From VAZQ01 sp963702695 (GTDB taxonomy: Bacteria > Pseudomonadota > Alphaproteobacteria > Rhizobiales > Xanthobacteraceae), in contig CAVPDS010000020.1 of the NCBI GenBank assembly GCA_963702695.1, forward strand, positions 1 to 64,000: 64,000 nt of DNA, read 5' to 3'. The notes under the pieces are model-generated. The model did no database searches. It had not been told where the DNA came from and saw only the letters and a program-made list of their open reading frames with translations. The translations under genes and the position numbers were made by a program. Of this stretch, positions 25,728 through 33,810 are shown piece after piece (the first letter of the stretch is position 1; each line of letters starts with the position of its first letter).

Positions 25728-26042
25728 TCACTTCTTCTCCAGCATCAGCACCGTCTCTTTGCGGATCATCGGCGTGAGCTTTTCCGCCAGCATGCCGAGG
25801 AGCCACGGCAGCGTGAGCTCGACCCGGACGTGGTCGTCCGCCACGTCGACGTTGCCGGATGTGGCCTGGCCGAGCGCGCGGGCGCGGAAGCTCAAGCGGT
25901 CGCCGCTCCAGTCCTGCTCGTCGATGGTGAGGAGCGTGGCGAAATGTTGGCCAGCGCGGGCGAATCCGGCCTCCAGTCGACGCCTCGCTTCCGCCTTGCC
26001 GAGTCTATGTGGAATAGAGACGACGACCGGCTTGGAATTCAT
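25728..26042 (-). CDS. Polyhydroxyalkanoic acid system family protein
   Basis: 104 residues from ATG 26,042, which has GGAGG 6 nt upstream. The pattern VVVSIPHRLGKAEARRRLEAGFARA and VRVELTLPWLLGMLAEKLTPMIRKETVLML matches the small PHA_gran_rgn family found next to or in PHA-granule gene sets. The biochemical role is unclear; proteins of this family are linked to PHA granules mainly by gene context. No other PHA gene is in the window. Confidence 0.8.
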   Translation of the reverse strand: MNSKPVVVSIPHRLGKAEARRRLEAGFARAGQHFATLLTIDEQDWSGDRLSFRARALGQATSGNVDVADDHVRVELTLPWLLGMLAEKLTPMIRKETVLMLEKK

Positions 26043-26194
26043 ATGGCCTCCATGCCGGGTATATGGGGGGTCCATGCCGCCGCCGCATCGCGTCCAGAGG
26101 CGGTCCACAACGTCCGGCCGTCACAAAAAGAGGACCGCCCGCAGGCGGCCCCGATGGGGTTTCAGCGACGCTGAAGTCGCGTCACCATCTTCCG

Positions 26195-26632
26195 TTACGG
26201 GCAGGGATGCCGCACGCCGTCATAGCCGAGATAGGTGCCCGACCTCACGTCATAAGACTTGAAGCGCTGGATGCAGTAGTTGACGTCACCACCGCCTTGC
26301 GGCATCGCGACGTAACCCTGCGGCGCGGCAGCATAATAATCGTTGCCATAGTAATACGGGTCATAGCCATATCCGTAGCCATAATAAGGTGACGTCGCCG
26401 CCGCGATCCCGCCGATGATCGCACCTGCCGCCAAGCCCGGGCCAAACCCGCGGTACCCGCCGCGCCAGCCGCCTCTCCATCCACTGCGCCACTGCACGGT
26501 CTGCACCGCCGGCGTCGCAGCATCCGAAAGCGACTGCGACCCCATCATCGGCGCCGCGCTGGCGCCACCGGCGAGCAACGGCACGCTGGCGGCAACCACT
26601 ACGGCCGCTAGCACCTTGGAACGCATGTTCAT
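26195..26632 (-). CDS. BA14K-like exported protein
   Basis: 145 residues from ATG 26,632 (GGAG upstream). A signal peptide (VLAAVVVAASVPLLAGGASA) is followed by a tryptophan/arginine/glycine stretch (WRSGWRGGWRGGYRG), a glycine zipper (GLAAGAIIGGIAAA), a tyrosine-rich part (YYGYGYGYDPYYYGNDYY), and the C-terminal BA14K motif VNYCIQRFKSYDVRSGTYLG ending GVRHPCP. The family includes the Brucella 14-kDa immunoreactive, lectin-like protein. Location is likely the cell envelope. Confidence 0.88.
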   Translation of the reverse strand: MNMRSKVLAAVVVAASVPLLAGGASAAPMMGSQSLSDAATPAVQTVQWRSGWRGGWRGGYRGFGPGLAAGAIIGGIAAATSPYYGYGYGYDPYYYGNDYYAAAPQGYVAMPQGGGDVNYCIQRFKSYDVRSGTYLGYDGVRHPCP

Positions 26633-26808
26633 GACGAATTCTCCATAGTTTGAATCCGGCCACCCAACCGGCATGGCCGCTTCGATAGGGATGCAACCGT
26701 TGCCGCTGCGCTGCGTTCCCAAGTTCCGTCAGCGGCCGTTTCGCGCCCGCGCTCACAATCGCGTGTGAAGGAGCCGGTTGCGCCCTACGAGCGCAGCACG
26801 CCGAAATG

Positions 26809-27417
26809 TCAACGTTGCCGCACGTATTTCCCGACGATACTTGCGGGCGCAAGGCCGTGACCGCGAAGCTGCTGCAACAACTCCTCGCGGGTGAGGCCGG
26901 GCTTGAGCTTACCGGGCTCGAGGTCGGTGGCGATGATCGTGATCACGTAGTGATGCGGCGCATCGCCTTTGGGGCCGCAGGGCCCGAAATAATGATCCCA
27001 GCCGACTGAGTTCTTGCCGCCGACCCATTCCTTGGGCGAAGCGCTCGCTTCGCCTTCCTTGAGAGAGGTCTTCCCCGGCGGAATGTCGTAGGCGACCCAA
27101 TGGTTCGAGCCGGAGCCGCGGCCGCCGTCCGGATCCTGCATCACGATCGCGAAGCTCTTCGTCCCCGCCGGCGGATTCGACCATGCGAGCGGCGGCGAGA
27201 TATTTTCTCCGCCGCACGGCGGCTGCCGGTCGGGATGCAGGCCGGCATATTTCGTCGGCACCATGCCGCCGTCGGAAAACGCCGACGAAGTGAGCGTGAA
27301 CGGCTCTGCAGCGGCGGCGGCGGGCGCAGCCATCGCGATCGCGATCGCGGCGGCGCGCACGGAATGCGGATGCCTCTGCTGGACCATTGGGAACTTCGCG
27401 CTGCGTAACTGCCACAT
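26809..27417 (-). CDS. YbhB/YbcL-type phosphatidylethanolamine-binding-like (PEBP) protein, exported
   Basis: About 202 residues. Two close ATGs exist (27,423 and 27,417). The AGGAGG motif touches the first and sits 6 nt before the second, so 27,417 is preferred. The signal peptide (VRAAAIAIAMAAPAAAAAEP) is followed by the PEBP fold: NISPPLAWSNPPAGTKSFAI, MQDPDGG, NHWVAYDIPPGKTSL, YFGPCGPKGDAPHHYVITI. The DPD and GPCGPKG..HHY signatures are complete. Function in bacteria is poorly defined; ligand binding is assumed. Confidence 0.9.
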   Translation of the reverse strand: MWQLRSAKFPMVQQRHPHSVRAAAIAIAMAAPAAAAAEPFTLTSSAFSDGGMVPTKYAGLHPDRQPPCGGENISPPLAWSNPPAGTKSFAIVMQDPDGGRGSGSNHWVAYDIPPGKTSLKEGEASASPKEWVGGKNSVGWDHYFGPCGPKGDAPHHYVITIIATDLEPGKLKPGLTREELLQQLRGHGLAPASIVGKYVRQR

Positions 27418-27499
27418 GAGCATCCTCCTGAGCTTTAACTATCTATGCTAGGCTGTCGTTGAAAGACGGTGTCTTGCAATCGTATGTCCGAGGCTCGGC

Positions 27500-27748
27500 A
27501 TGTTGAAGACGGAGAAATTCCAGATCGAGGACATCTACGTGCCGGTGAAGCGGCGCAAGACGCTCAAACCCGATACGGTGCAGGAGATCGCCGCCAGCAT
27601 GCTCGAGGTCGGGCAGCAGTCGCCCATCCTGGTCCGGCAGGACGGCGCACGTCTGGTCCTCGTCGAAGGGCTGCATCGCCTGGAAGCCTGCAAAGCGCTC
27701 GGCGAAACTTTGATCACGGGCTATCTCGTCGACGCGCGCAAACATTAG
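27500..27748 (+). CDS. Small ParB-N-terminal-domain protein
   Basis: 82 residues consisting only of a ParB/Srx-like domain: IEDIYVPVKRRKTLKPDTVQEIAASMLEVGQQSPILVRQDGARLVLVEGLHRLEACKALGE. The GLHRLEA motif corresponds to the CTP-binding G-E-R/H-R box of ParB. There is no helix-turn-helix, so it is not a full partition protein. Stand-alone versions occur in many alphaproteobacteria with unknown roles. A ParA-like gene lies 3.6 kb away but is not linked in an operon. Confidence 0.8.
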   Translation: MLKTEKFQIEDIYVPVKRRKTLKPDTVQEIAASMLEVGQQSPILVRQDGARLVLVEGLHRLEACKALGETLITGYLVDARKH

Positions 27749-27787
27749 CTGCGCTCGAACGTCGGCACTTGGCGACGTAGTGACGCA

Positions 27788-28768
27788 TCACTGCGGCTTG
27801 ATGCCGGCCTTGCGAATGACCTCCGCCCAACGCGCACTCTCTTTCTTCAACAACGCGCCGGTCTCCGCCGAACTCATCACCACCGGAGCAAGGCCCTGCT
27901 TGAACAGGCTTTCCTTGACGTCGGGCAGCGCGCCGATCCGGCTCAGTTCATCGTCCCATTTGTGCACGATCTCAGTCGGCAGGTTCTTGGGCCCGAGGAA
28001 CCCGAACCAGAGGTCGAAATCGAGGCTCGGGTAGCCGACTTCGCCGAGCGTCGGCACATCGGGGGCGAGCGGCCAGCGCTTGGTGCTCGCGACCGCGAGC
28101 ATACGTATCTTGCCGGCCTGCACCTGCGGTAGCGCCGAGTTCACTGGCAGATAGGTGAACTGCACCTGCCCGGTGATCAGGTCGGTGAGCGCACCGGCCG
28201 CGCCGCGATAAGGGATGTGCTGCACCTTGAGCCCGAGCTCCTGCGCGAACAACTCCATGCCGAGCTGCTGCAGCGTACCGACTCCGGGCGAGGAATAGTT
28301 ATAGAAGCCGGGCTTCGCTTTGACCGCGGTGATCAGCTCGGGGACGGACTTGACCGGCAGGGCCTCGGGATTGACCACCAGCGCGACCGTACTGATGGCG
28401 AGCACGCCGAGTGGCGTGAAGTCGCCGATCGGATCGAACCGCAGGTTCTTCATCAGGCCGGAATAGACCGTATGCGGCCCCCCGCTTACGAGCACGGTGT
28501 AGCCGTCCGACGGAGCGGTCGCGACCACCTCCGTACCAAGCGTACCGCTCGCGCCCGGCTTGTTGTCGACAATCACCGGCTGGCCCCAGTGTTCGGAGAG
28601 CTTTTGGCCCGCGGTGCGGGCGACGATGTCAAAACCGCTGCCCGGCGTATAAGGCACGACCAGGGTAATCCGGCGCGACGGATAGTTTTGCGCGGCGGCG
28701 GATTGCGCTTCGACCAGGATCGGCAGCAGAAGGCTCAAGGCAACAAAACACCGGCTGACGGTTCTCAT
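27788..28768 (-). CDS. Bug-family (TctC-type) tricarboxylate-transporter receptor
   Basis: 326 residues from ATG 28,768. After a signal peptide (CFVALSLLLPILVEAQSAAA) comes the canonical Bug start YPSRRITLVVPYTPGSGFDIVAR, then DNKPGASGTLGTEVVATAPSDGYTVLVSG and FLGPKNLPTEIVHKWDDEL. Such periplasmic Venus-flytrap receptors deliver carboxylates and related acids to TctAB membrane parts. No tctA or tctB is nearby, so this is an orphan receptor. Ligand unknown. Confidence 0.9.
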   Translation of the reverse strand: MRTVSRCFVALSLLLPILVEAQSAAAQNYPSRRITLVVPYTPGSGFDIVARTAGQKLSEHWGQPVIVDNKPGASGTLGTEVVATAPSDGYTVLVSGGPHTVYSGLMKNLRFDPIGDFTPLGVLAISTVALVVNPEALPVKSVPELITAVKAKPGFYNYSSPGVGTLQQLGMELFAQELGLKVQHIPYRGAAGALTDLITGQVQFTYLPVNSALPQVQAGKIRMLAVASTKRWPLAPDVPTLGEVGYPSLDFDLWFGFLGPKNLPTEIVHKWDDELSRIGALPDVKESLFKQGLAPVVMSSAETGALLKKESARWAEVIRKAGIKPQ

Positions 28769-28899
28769 CGTTTCCATCCCCATTGTCGCGATATTCTTAG
28801 CGCGCAGCGAGGCCTCGGTGCCAGCCCGGCGAGGGCGGGTCAATCGTCGCGGGGTTTGGTGCAACTGCGGCTAGGTGCTGGGTCGTGCAACGCACCACG

Positions 28900-29043
28900 G
28901 CCGCGTGTCCCGCGCGAGATGCACCGCATGGCGGCGCATCTCCGATGCGAGACCCGGTTACTTATCTCCCCATGCAAAAACCGGGGTCCCGGGTCAGCAT
29001 CGCAGCACTGCGTGCTGCACTGCGCCCGGGACACACACACACC
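28900..29043. repeat. Dispersed hairpin repeat, second family
   Basis: The stretch contains nested inverted segments: GATGCACCGCATGGCGGCGC followed by CATCTCCGATGCGAGACCCGG, then CCGGGGTCCCGGGTCAGCAT and a final GCGCCCGGGACAC. CCCGG and GTCCCGG arms pair across the unit. The pattern resembles intergenic repeats common in Bradyrhizobium-type genomes. No coding function is seen in this interval. Confidence 0.5.
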
Positions 29044-29067
29044 GGCGCGCCGCTGATTTGATTTCAG

Positions 29068-29313
29068 TTAAGGAAACACTCGCGGCGCGGGGGCCGGGCG
29101 CACCTCCGGCTCGAAATTGTGGAAGCCACGGTGCTCGGCCTCGCCTACCAGCCAGGTGCGGGCTTCCTGCTCGGAGGCGAACATGCGCTTGTCGCTTTGC
29201 GTCATCAGCTCATCCTTGACGCGGCCTTCGATCGAGTAGCTCGCCCAGATTGTGCCGCCGTCCTCGATGATCTGCGCACGGAATTGGCCCTGGTCTTCGG
29301 CTCGCAGCAGCAT
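29068..29313 (-). CDS. Small hypothetical protein (81 aa)
   Basis: The ATG at 29,313 has GGAGCG upstream and is preferred to the one at 29,325. The protein is soluble and polar: MLLRAEDQGQFRAQIIEDGG, ASYSIEGRVKDELMTQSDKR, MFASEQEARTWLVGEAEHRGF, with a proline-rich end. It resembles small conserved alphaproteobacterial proteins of unknown role, but I cannot name the family. It is divergent from the ModA-like gene. Confidence 0.55.
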   Translation of the reverse strand: MLLRAEDQGQFRAQIIEDGGTIWASYSIEGRVKDELMTQSDKRMFASEQEARTWLVGEAEHRGFHNFEPEVRPAPAPRVFP

Positions 29314-29457
29314 GGCTCGCTCCAAATGGGTGTCGCTCTCAGCTCAACGCGGCGGCCATGGGCCGAGTTCCGGTTGTGGCTCGCCGGGGCGGGGCGTAGG
29401 ATCAAGACAGACGCAAGTTGCCCGCAACCAGCCGCCGCAAAAAATCGGGAGGGGACG

Positions 29458-30234
29458 ATGATTTACGCTCGCTTGCCGGCCCTGTTCACTGTCGCACTTC
29501 TGGCCGTCCCGGCGCTTTCGAGCCCGAGCGCAGCGGTCGAGATCAAGGTTCTCGACGCCAATGCGCTGACGCTGGCGATGAAGGAGATCGCGGCGGACTT
29601 CACCAAGGAGACGGGAAATCAAGTGAGCTTCGTCGGCGTCTCGCCGGGGAAGGTCGATGAGCGGGTCAAGGCGGGCGAGAAGTTCGACATCGTCATCACC
29701 GCGCACTCCTCCTCCGAAGCGTTCGACAAGGAGGGCAAGTGGCGCCCCGGCTCGCGCCGGGCGTTCGCGCGGGTCGGCATCGGCTTTGCCGTGCGCGAGG
29801 GCGTGAAGGTCGACCTGTCGACTGTCGACTCCACGCGCAAGGCGCTGCTCGACGCGAAATCGATTACCTACAGTGACTCCAGTACCGGTGGCCTGAGCGG
29901 CATCAACGCGGCAAAGGTGCTGGCCAATCTCGGCGTCACCGACGCGGTCAAGGCGAAGACCAAAAAGTCGGGTGCTTTGGCGAACGGTCAGGAAGAGATC
30001 GCCAAGGGCGAGATCGACATCGGCCTGTTCAATCTCAGCGAAATCCCGCGCGCCAAGGGCGTCGTGCGGGCCGGGCCGGTGCCCGAAGCGGTGCAGGTCT
30101 ATATCAACTATGACGCCGCGGTGCCGGTGACGAACACCAACCCCGAACCCGCGCTCGCCCTGCTGAAATTCTTCGCCCGTCCAGCAGCCAAGCCGGTATG
30201 GGACAAGGCCGGGCTGGAAGTGGTACCGGAATAA
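29458..30234 (+). CDS. ModA-like molybdate-type substrate-binding protein
   Basis: 258 residues from ATG 29,458 (GGGAGGGG upstream). A signal peptide (LFTVALLAVPALSSPSAA) is followed by EIKVLDANALTLAMKEIAADFTKETGNQVSF, GEKFDIVITA and STGGLSGINAAKVLANLGV, the ModA/SBP_bac_11 layout. The oxyanion-binding residues typical of true molybdate receptors are not clearly preserved and no modBC genes follow, so the ligand may differ. Proteins of this type are often orphan receptors in rhizobia. Confidence 0.78.
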   Translation: MIYARLPALFTVALLAVPALSSPSAAVEIKVLDANALTLAMKEIAADFTKETGNQVSFVGVSPGKVDERVKAGEKFDIVITAHSSSEAFDKEGKWRPGSRRAFARVGIGFAVREGVKVDLSTVDSTRKALLDAKSITYSDSSTGGLSGINAAKVLANLGVTDAVKAKTKKSGALANGQEEIAKGEIDIGLFNLSEIPRAKGVVRAGPVPEAVQVYINYDAAVPVTNTNPEPALALLKFFARPAAKPVWDKAGLEVVPE

Positions 30235-30250
30235 ACGTCAACGCGCCCTC

Positions 30251-30355
30251 GTCATTGCCGGGCTTATCCCAGCAGTCTCGGCAGCGGATGAGCGATGCTG
30301 CCTCTGCAATAGAGATGGCCGGAATAGAGATGGCCGGGACAAGCCCGGCCATGAC
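30251..30355. repeat. Inverted pair of dispersed palindromic repeats
   Basis: The first arm (30,251 onward, GTCATTGCCGGGCTTATCCC) is degenerate. The second (30,330-30,355) is a perfect hairpin, ATGGCCGGGACAAGCCCGGCC plus ATGAC. The family is the same as at 22,594-22,683. A short duplication of AGAGATGGCCGG occurs at 30,311-30,335. It lies between convergent genes. Confidence 0.7.
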
Positions 30356-30391
30356 GTGAGTAAGCTGCACGCGCGGTTAGTAGAGCGCCGT

Positions 30392-31159
30392 TCACCGCGG
30401 CTTTTCGAACTTCAGCACGAATTCGTCCACTGGGTGCGGCGGCCGGTTGCTGGAATAGTCGCGCGTGTCGTCGGTGTGGTGCCAGAAGTCACCCTCGCCC
30501 ACGAACTTGAAGCCTGCGGCTTCCACCTCGCTCCGCACCAGCTTCTCATCAACGCGATGCAGGGTCTTGCCAACGGTGGCACCCTCGCCCGCCTTCGCTG
30601 AATGGTCCGCCAGCACCATCGTGCCGCCGGGCTTGAGCGCGGCGAGCAGCTTGCGGTTCATCTGCGCGCGATCGACCGGCAGGTAGGTCGTATCGTGATA
30701 GAAAAACAGGAACGTGACCATGTCGAGGTCATGCACGTCCGCCGGCAGCGGATCGTCGTAGGGCCGCGCCAGCGGGACGATGTTCTTGCCGCCCGGCGTC
30801 TTGGCGCGCGCGTCGAGCGCCTGGCGCGCACGCTCAAACTGGTCCGGCGGGTTCTGGCCATAGGCCGTGCCATTGGGCGCAACCGCGCGGGCGACGAGTT
30901 CGGTGCTATAGCCGCCGCCGGCGCCCATATCGAGCACCTTCATCCCGGGCTTGAGCCCGGCGAAGTTGAGGAACGGCATCGGATCGCGGCGCTTGTCGGC
31001 GGTGCGGTCGGCATCGCTGCGGTCGGGCGCCGCAATCTGCGCGGCATAGTTGGGCGCAGGCCCCTGAGCGATCGCAGCCGTAACGCCGAGGATGCCGAGC
31101 GCCGCCGCCAACGTGCAGCCGGCGACAAGACCCACGGAATGGGGAATTCTTGAGTTCAT
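30392..31159 (-). CDS. Exported class I SAM-dependent methyltransferase-like protein
   Basis: 255 residues from ATG 31,159 with GGGAGA upstream. It has a clear signal peptide (VGLVAGCTLAAALGILGVTAAIAQ) and then a Rossmann methyltransferase fold: LKPGMKVLDMGAGGGYSTELVAR (SAM-binding motif I), DLDMVTFLFFYHDTTYL, LKPGGTMVLADHSAKAGEG and the C-terminal FKFVGEGDFWHHTDDTRDYSS. Predicted methyltransferases with leader peptides form a known but unexplained group; how SAM would be available outside the cytoplasm is unclear. Confidence 0.83.
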   Translation of the reverse strand: MNSRIPHSVGLVAGCTLAAALGILGVTAAIAQGPAPNYAAQIAAPDRSDADRTADKRRDPMPFLNFAGLKPGMKVLDMGAGGGYSTELVARAVAPNGTAYGQNPPDQFERARQALDARAKTPGGKNIVPLARPYDDPLPADVHDLDMVTFLFFYHDTTYLPVDRAQMNRKLLAALKPGGTMVLADHSAKAGEGATVGKTLHRVDEKLVRSEVEAAGFKFVGEGDFWHHTDDTRDYSSNRPPHPVDEFVLKFEKPR

Positions 31160-31319
31160 GCGTTTCTCCCTTTCAACTTGTTGGACACCGCATCTGGTTG
31201 GACACCCAGTCCATGGCGGCACCGTGTAGCATGGATCAGGGCGCGCCGGGCGGCGAGCAAGCTCGGCCTTCGCGGAAGTCGCGGATAATTGAAGAGCGGC
31301 CGACCGGGCGCGAATCCGT

Positions 31320-32000
31320 CTAGGCCGCCACGCGGTGGATAGCGCCCGCGGCTTCGTAGGCGCCGTTGATCGCGCCGACGGATTTCTCGATCGCCGCCCA
31401 CAGGGCCGCGATCTCTGCCGCCCCCTCCGAGCGCCCGTCATACTCGCCGGCGCCCTGCCCTTCGGCGAGCGCCGCAGCATAGATAGCGCGGTTGGTGATC
31501 TGGCCCGACCACACCGGAACGTTGAGCCGCCCCAGCACCTCTCGCGCCTCGCGCACAAACGGCGATTCCATATTGTCGCGCCGCGCCGGCACGCCGTTGA
31601 TTACGACCGCATAGGGTTTCCGCAGCGCCCGGGCGAGATCCATGGTCTCCTTGATGGCGGCGAGGTCGAACACCGTGAGCCGCGCGGGGATGATCACGAG
31701 AGTCGCGGCGTGGATGGCGTCGGTGACCACCGCGGAGGTATTGGGCGGCGTGTCAATGAACGCCCAGGGGATGCCCTCGCGCCGCGCCGACTTGACGATG
31801 TCGCCGACACCCTGAGTGCCGTCGCGCATCATGAGTTGACTGCTGGTGCGCAACCGGTGCCAGAGCGTCAGCGATCGTTGCGGATCGCAATCGAGCAGCA
31901 GCGTGCGCCGGCCCTGGGTGCTCACGTGCGCGGCAACGTGCGCCGCCAGTGTGCTTTTACCTGATCCGCCCTTGCGCGAGGCGAAAACGATGACGTTCAT
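31320..32000 (-). CDS. ParA/MinD-family ATPase
   Basis: 226 residues from ATG 32,000. It carries the deviant Walker A motif KGGSGKST (about residues 10-17), DCDPQRSLTLW, then WAFIDTPPNTSAVVTDAIHAAT (Walker B region) and INGVPAR. These are hallmarks of ParA-type partition/positioning ATPases. There is no adjacent parB or pilus/chemotaxis gene, so it is an orphan. The downstream methyltransferase starts 160 bp away on the same strand. Confidence 0.88.
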   Translation of the reverse strand: MNVIVFASRKGGSGKSTLAAHVAAHVSTQGRRTLLLDCDPQRSLTLWHRLRTSSQLMMRDGTQGVGDIVKSARREGIPWAFIDTPPNTSAVVTDAIHAATLVIIPARLTVFDLAAIKETMDLARALRKPYAVVINGVPARRDNMESPFVREAREVLGRLNVPVWSGQITNRAIYAAALAEGQGAGEYDGRSEGAAEIAALWAAIEKSVGAINGAYEAAGAIHRVAA

Positions 32001-32159
32001 GACCGCCCTCCGATGGTCCCGCCGAATCAATCATTTACCACGCCGAATGATTCGCCCCTACCGGAACCGCGAGGCAGGAAGCGGCCATGCGCTCGAAAGC
32101 GTTGAGGCCGCCTGTCCTTTCGTCTAGTTTGCGCCGGTATTCCTGGAGGAAACGTCATC

Positions 32160-33005
32160 ATGCAGCGCACCATTCGTCTCCAAAGCGACAGCAACGCTCA
32201 CGACCGGCCTTGGCGGGTCGCGGTCGAGCAGGGATTTTTCACCGCCGAAGGACTCAACGTCGAATATCACGAAGACAATCCGAAGGGCGTCGCCGGCCGG
32301 GTCGAGGATTTCTCTGAGCGCTGGAAGGAATCGCAGCTTCAGCAGGGCGCGCTCGAGGTCTATCCGGTGTGCGAATGGGGCGCGATCGAGCGCGTTCAGT
32401 CGCTTGGCAAGGGCAAGATCATCGGTCTCGACACCACCACGCGCACAGGCGCCATCATGGTGCGCAAGGATTCGAAGATCACTTCGCTCGAGCAGCTTCG
32501 CAACGTGCCGATCGCCGTCACCTGGCACGCGGGAACATTCTACGCCGCGATCGAGGTACTTGAGGACGCCGGGGTGCCGTTCGACGAGATCAAGCTGGTG
32601 CATGCGAACGACCGGCTCGACGCGCTGCTGAGCGGCAAGACCGAAGCCGCCGCGCTGATGGAGCCGCTGGTCAGCCGCGCTGCCGAGGCCGGCTGCCGCA
32701 GCATCGCCGATCTGCGCTGGCGCGGCGGCATCGTCGCCGGCGACGATGTCGACGACGAGACCGCGCAGAAGCTCATGCGCGCGCTCAACCGCGCGGTGCA
32801 GTGGCTGCGCGAGAATGAGGACCGCTCGCGTGAGGAACTCCTGCGCGACCTCAAGCCGGAGCAGCGCAAGACCGGCATGCTGCCGGAACTCACCGGTGTG
32901 CAGGGCTACAAGTCGGTGGAGTTCCAGGAGAAGGTCGACTGGATGATGGAGCGCGGCTTCCTCAAGGATGCGCCCACCTACACCGATGTCGTGCGCGGCA
33001 AATAA
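32160..33005 (+). CDS. NMT1/THI5-type substrate-binding protein without a signal peptide
   Basis: 281 residues: RVAVEQGFFTAEGLNVEYHED, RTGAIMVRKDSKITSLEQLRNVPIAVTWHAGTFYAAIEVLEDAG and KTEAAALMEPLVSRAAEAG match the NMT1/SsuA-like fold of ABC receptors for thiamine precursors, sulfonates or nitrate. Unlike its relatives in this window it begins directly with MQRTIRLQSDSNAHDRPW, with no leader peptide and no upstream in-frame extension that would supply one. It may act as a cytoplasmic ligand-binding protein or be released otherwise. The next gene starts 10 bp after the stop. Confidence 0.75.
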   Translation: MQRTIRLQSDSNAHDRPWRVAVEQGFFTAEGLNVEYHEDNPKGVAGRVEDFSERWKESQLQQGALEVYPVCEWGAIERVQSLGKGKIIGLDTTTRTGAIMVRKDSKITSLEQLRNVPIAVTWHAGTFYAAIEVLEDAGVPFDEIKLVHANDRLDALLSGKTEAAALMEPLVSRAAEAGCRSIADLRWRGGIVAGDDVDDETAQKLMRALNRAVQWLRENEDRSREELLRDLKPEQRKTGMLPELTGVQGYKSVEFQEKVDWMMERGFLKDAPTYTDVVRGK

Positions 33006-33015
33006 CCGGCGAGCC

Positions 33016-33729
33016 GTGAACCCGGCGAGGCCGGCCCGTCGCTTCACGGCACGGGCCGGCCTTCGCACGTTTGAACTGTTGACGTTCGTCGCGGCCGCCG
33101 GGCTCATCCAATCCGACGCGCGCGGGCAGGCGCCGGACCTGCCACCCTCGTTCGCCAAGATCGCGCAGCAATCCGGCATGCCGCAGCTACCGGGACTGCA
33201 GATCACCTATCTCACGCCGCTCGGGGACCCCACGCACGCGCACCCGTGGAAGAACATCATCGTTCACCAGACCGAAGGCGCTCCCGGATCGGCGCGCGCG
33301 CTGGCGCAGGCGCAAGCCGCCAATCCGACCAAGCGCGGCGTGATGCTGTGGGTCGAAACCGACGGCGCGGTCTATTGGGCGACGCCGGAGAGGGCGATCA
33401 CCACGCACGGCGACGGGGCCAACCGGAACGACAACAAATACATCGATAATTCGAAGACGTATCACGCCGTCGTCAAGACCAACTCGATCGGCGTCGAATT
33501 CAACGGCAACTATCCCGACGTGGCGAAACCCGCGACCACCGCGCAGGTGCAGGCGTGGCTCATCCTCGTACGCCTTCTGCAGGAGCGCTATGCCATCCCG
33601 GCGCAGAACATCTTCGCGCACAACTGGATCGACTTCAAAGACGCGCGATATTGTGAGGGCTGCGATCTCGCTACGCTCGCGCGCAGGCTCGGATTTGTCC
33701 CGAGCGGCTCTGCGCGCGCGTCACAATAA
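33016..33729 (+). CDS. Exported N-acetylmuramoyl-L-alanine amidase (PGRP/amidase_2 type)
   Basis: 237 residues from GTG 33,016, 10 bp after the previous stop. The leader FELLTFVAAAGLIQSDARGQA suggests export. The amidase_2 fold follows: WKNIIVHQTEGAPGSARALAQ (first zinc His), VETDGAVYWATPERAITTHGDGAN, SIGVEFNGNYPD and YAIPAQNIFAHNWIDFKDARYCEG (second His and Cys zinc site). It cleaves the amide between MurNAc and L-Ala of peptidoglycan. The frame is open upstream to 32,968, but the overlap and lack of a leader argue against that start. Confidence 0.82.
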   Translation: MNPARPARRFTARAGLRTFELLTFVAAAGLIQSDARGQAPDLPPSFAKIAQQSGMPQLPGLQITYLTPLGDPTHAHPWKNIIVHQTEGAPGSARALAQAQAANPTKRGVMLWVETDGAVYWATPERAITTHGDGANRNDNKYIDNSKTYHAVVKTNSIGVEFNGNYPDVAKPATTAQVQAWLILVRLLQERYAIPAQNIFAHNWIDFKDARYCEGCDLATLARRLGFVPSGSARASQ

Positions 33730-33810
33730 TCAGATGACCGAGACAAACTGCCGGCACAGGCGGAACAAGGACCGGCGCCCGCAGCCCGGCGACTGCGAGC
33801 GCCGCACCCA

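Noticed and set aside
24607..26262. 551-codon plus-strand frame
   Set aside because: It lies antisense to the EamA transporter and the PHA-family gene; the arginine/glutamate-rich text has no family match. Only the DUF29 fragment at its left edge, in another frame, looks real.
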